Below are positions 62,353 to 64,000 of a DNA stretch of 64,000 bases, in pieces. The position numbers were made by a program, and so were the translations under genes. The notes beneath the pieces are model-generated. The model was not told where the DNA came from. It saw only the letters and a list, made by a program, of their open reading frames with translations, and ran no database searches. Origin of the DNA: Nocardioides sp. SLBN-35 (GTDB lineage: Bacteria > Actinomycetota > Actinomycetes > Propionibacteriales > Nocardioidaceae); the NCBI RefSeq assembly GCF_006715725.1, contig NZ_VFNU01000001.1, positions 1,054,001 through 1,118,000 of the forward strand. The letters are read 5' to 3'. Numbering within the stretch: position 1 is the stretch's first letter; the number at the start of each line of letters is the position of its first letter.

Positions 62353-62598
62353 GTGGCCCGAGTCGTCGTTGCTGTCATGCCGAAGCCCGAGATCCTCGAC
62401 CCCCAGGGGAAGGCCGTCCAGGGCGCACTGCCCCGGCTGGGCTTCGCCGGCGTCACCGACGTCCGCCAGGGCAAGCGGTTCGAGATCGAGCTCGAGGGCG
62501 ACGTCACCGACGCCGTGCTCGCCGAGGTCGAGAAGATGGCGGAGACGCTGCTCTCGAACCCGGTCATCGAGAACTACACCGTGAGCGTCGAGCAGTGA
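62353..62598 (+). CDS. purS: Phosphoribosylformylglycinamidine synthase subunit PurS
   Basis: 81 residues. [28 protein letters not shown] and [13 protein letters not shown] are PurS signatures. It links PurQ and PurL in the three-part FGAM synthase. GTG 62353. Stop overlaps purQ start (GTGA). Confidence 0.95.
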   Translation: MARVVVAVMPKPEILDPQGKAVQGALPRLGFAGVTDVRQGKRFEIELEGDVTDAVLAEVEKMAETLLSNPVIENYTVSVEQ

Positions 62599-63263
62599 GG
62601 ATCGGCGTCGTCACCTTCCCGGGCTCCCTCGACGACGTCGACGCGCAGCGCGCGGTCCGGATCGGCGGCAACGAGGCCGTTGCCCTCTGGCACGGGGACG
62701 CTGACCTCAAGGGCGTCGACGCGGTCATCCTCCCGGGTGGCTTCTCGTACGGCGACTACCTGCGCTGCGGCGCCATCTCCCGGTTCGCCCCGGCGATGGG
62801 CAAGGTCGTCGAGGCGGCCGCCGCCGGCATGCCGGTGCTCGGCATCTGCAACGGCTTCCAGATCCTCTGCGAGTCCCACCTGCTGCCCGGCGCGCTGATC
62901 CGCAACGACCACCGCAAGTTCGTGTGCCGCGACCAGCTGCTCCGCATCGAGAACAACCGCACCGCCTGGACCTCGGCCTACGAGCAGGGCCAGGAGATCC
63001 GGATCGTGCTCAAGAACGGCGAGGGCGGCTTCGTCGCCGACGCCGAGACCCTCGCCCGGATCGAGGGCGAGGGCCAGGTCGTGGCGCGCTACCTCGAGGT
63101 CAACCCCAACGGCTCCCTCGACGACATCGCCGGCGTCACCAACGCGCGCGGCAATGTCGTGGGCCTGATGCCCCACCCCGAGCACGCGGTCGAGAAGCTC
63201 ACCGGCAGCGGCCTCGACGGGCTCGGCTTCTTCACCTCGCTCGTCGAGACCGCCTTCGCCTGA
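62595..63263 (+). CDS. purQ: Phosphoribosylformylglycinamidine synthase subunit PurQ (glutaminase)
   Basis: 222 residues. Class I glutamine amidotransferase: Cys85 in [13 protein letters not shown], and His/Glu in MPHPEHAVE. Provides ammonia to PurL. GTG 62595 overlaps purS. purL is not the next gene; a convergent permease follows, so purL must be elsewhere. Confidence 0.96.
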   Translation: MRIGVVTFPGSLDDVDAQRAVRIGGNEAVALWHGDADLKGVDAVILPGGFSYGDYLRCGAISRFAPAMGKVVEAAAAGMPVLGICNGFQILCESHLLPGALIRNDHRKFVCRDQLLRIENNRTAWTSAYEQGQEIRIVLKNGEGGFVADAETLARIEGEGQVVARYLEVNPNGSLDDIAGVTNARGNVVGLMPHPEHAVEKLTGSGLDGLGFFTSLVETAFA

Positions 63264-63285
63264 CCCGTCCTCGGGCGGCTGTGTT

Positions 63286-63348
63286 CCGCACCCCATACGT
63301 TCTGGCTGCGGATTCAGGAGTTTCGCGACCAATTCGTATGGGGTGCGG
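63286..63348. terminator. Long hairpin between purQ and permease
   Basis: Perfect 14-bp arms CCGCACCCCATACG (63286-63299) and complement (63335-63348), 35-nt loop. It sits in the 92-bp gap between two convergent stops, so it may terminate both. Confidence 0.55.
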
Positions 63349-63355
63349 TGCCGAC

Positions 63356-64000
63356 TCAGCTGAGCCGGCGGTTGAGCCCGGCGCGCCCGACGGCGTACGA
63401 GCCGCACGCGGCCAGCACGACGCCGATGACAGGTGGCACGCCGAACTCGGTCTCCTTGGCGATCCACGCGATGCCACTGGCGAGTGCGTAGACCGCGAGG
63501 TTGGGGACGTTGAGGGCGGGCAGGCGCTCGCCCTCGGGCATCCCGCCGCGGCGCCAGCGGGCGAGGTAGTCGCCGATCACCACGCCGCCGAGCGGCGGGA
63601 TGAAGACGCCGAGCAGGACCAGGTAGTCGACCAGGTGGTTCTGCACGCCGGCCAGCGCGAGCACGGTGCCGATCACCGAGCCGCCGATCACGAACGGCGT
63701 CTTCTTGGGCTTCTCGAACAGCTCGGCTCCCGCGACCCCGAAGGCGTACGCCGTGTCCGCGTTCGACTTCCACAGGTTGCCGAACAGCAGCACCAGGCCC
63801 CAGGTGACCAGGCCGAGGTCGTAGAGCACGAGCACGAAGTCGCCCTGGCCGAAGGTCATCGCGCCGGTCGCCCCGAAGAAGATCATCAGGCCGTTGCCGA
63901 TCAGGAAGCCGATCACGCAGGCGACCAGCGCCTGGCTGCCGCTGCGGGCGAACCGGGTCCAGTTGGGTGCCTGGGTGCCCGCCGAGACGAAGGTGCCGAC
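63356..64000 (-). CDS. Cytosine-permease-like (NCS1/CodB) transporter, 5' end beyond window
   Basis: Only the C-terminal 214 residues are in the window. FVSAGTQAPNWTRFARSG is the NCS1/CodB motif; several further helices (for example LIGNGLMIFFGATGAMTFG, LVDYLVLLGVFIPPLGGVVIGDY) fit the family. Nucleobase uptake with sodium or proton is expected; cytosine is likely but other bases are possible. It ends at TGA 63356. Confidence 0.85.
   Translation of the reverse strand, partial: VGTFVSAGTQAPNWTRFARSGSQALVACVIGFLIGNGLMIFFGATGAMTFGQGDFVLVLYDLGLVTWGLVLLFGNLWKSNADTAYAFGVAGAELFEKPKKTPFVIGGSVIGTVLALAGVQNHLVDYLVLLGVFIPPLGGVVIGDYLARWRRGGMPEGERLPALNVPNLAVYALASGIAWIAKETEFGVPPVIGVVLAACGSYAVGRAGLNRRLS

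Overview
The window is about 64 kb of very GC-rich chromosome from an actinobacterium, most likely Nocardioides or a close relative. Evidence: strong G/C third-position bias throughout; an HspR-type HAIR operator before clpB; many GTG starts with a -10 box placed for leaderless transcription; actinobacterial families (DUF3151, a MhuD-type haem oxygenase with all key residues, SigE-type and other ECF sigma factors, Ser/Thr kinases, SCO4226-like protein); and a class I lysyl-tRNA synthetase. I see no tRNA, rRNA, CRISPR array, prophage, transposase or replication origin. The genus is inferred from gene content, not proven.

Layout. 1-6.9 kb: XRE regulator (cut), clpB, a membrane protein, a PLP aminotransferase and pyrE. 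6.9-14 kb: a tightly overlapping five-gene operon (SWIM protein, DUF5691, MoxR-type AAA ATPase, DUF5682, VWA protein), the best candidate here for a poorly described system. 14-22 kb: VOC protein, DedA protein, RNA methyltransferase, sigma/membrane-protein pair, fba, ilvA, MFS exporter, DUF3151 protein and two tiny membrane ORFs. 22-28 kb: lysS (class I), lipid kinase, a fused acyl-CoA carboxyltransferase, a ketosteroid-isomerase homologue with a KstR-like operator, and a diguanylate cyclase. 28-38 kb: purA, a hybrid histidine kinase, and three tandem transmembrane Ser/Thr kinases whose outer domains are FG-GAP-like propellers. 38-43 kb: purD, two GNATs, a HIT-like protein, purB, an SRPBCC protein and mhuD. 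43-53 kb: an LPxTG surface protein and two paralogous large ATP-binding LuxR regulators flanking an MFS transporter. 53-64 kb: a second sigma/membrane-protein pair, purC, an acyl-CoA ligase, a PQQ-propeller lipoprotein, stress proteins, an AraC regulator, purSQ and a cytosine-permease-like gene (cut).

How the genes fit together. Six purine genes (purA, D, B, C, S, Q) lie on the plus strand, scattered over 35 kb among unrelated genes; with pyrE they make this a nucleotide-synthesis region, and a nucleobase permease follows purQ. Most of these genes have their own leaderless-type promoter rather than a shared operon. The rest is dominated by signalling: one hybrid histidine kinase, three Ser/Thr kinases, a GGDEF protein, two sigma factors, two MalT-like regulators, an AraC and an XRE regulator.

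The intergenic DNA is unusually structured. Several convergent gene pairs are separated by large perfect palindromes or symmetric repeat clusters. Two intergenic sites, 47 kb apart, carry 162-bp elements with related 124-bp cores but different 19-bp terminal inverted repeats. One intergenic region (14.0-14.3 kb) folds into three nested hairpins.
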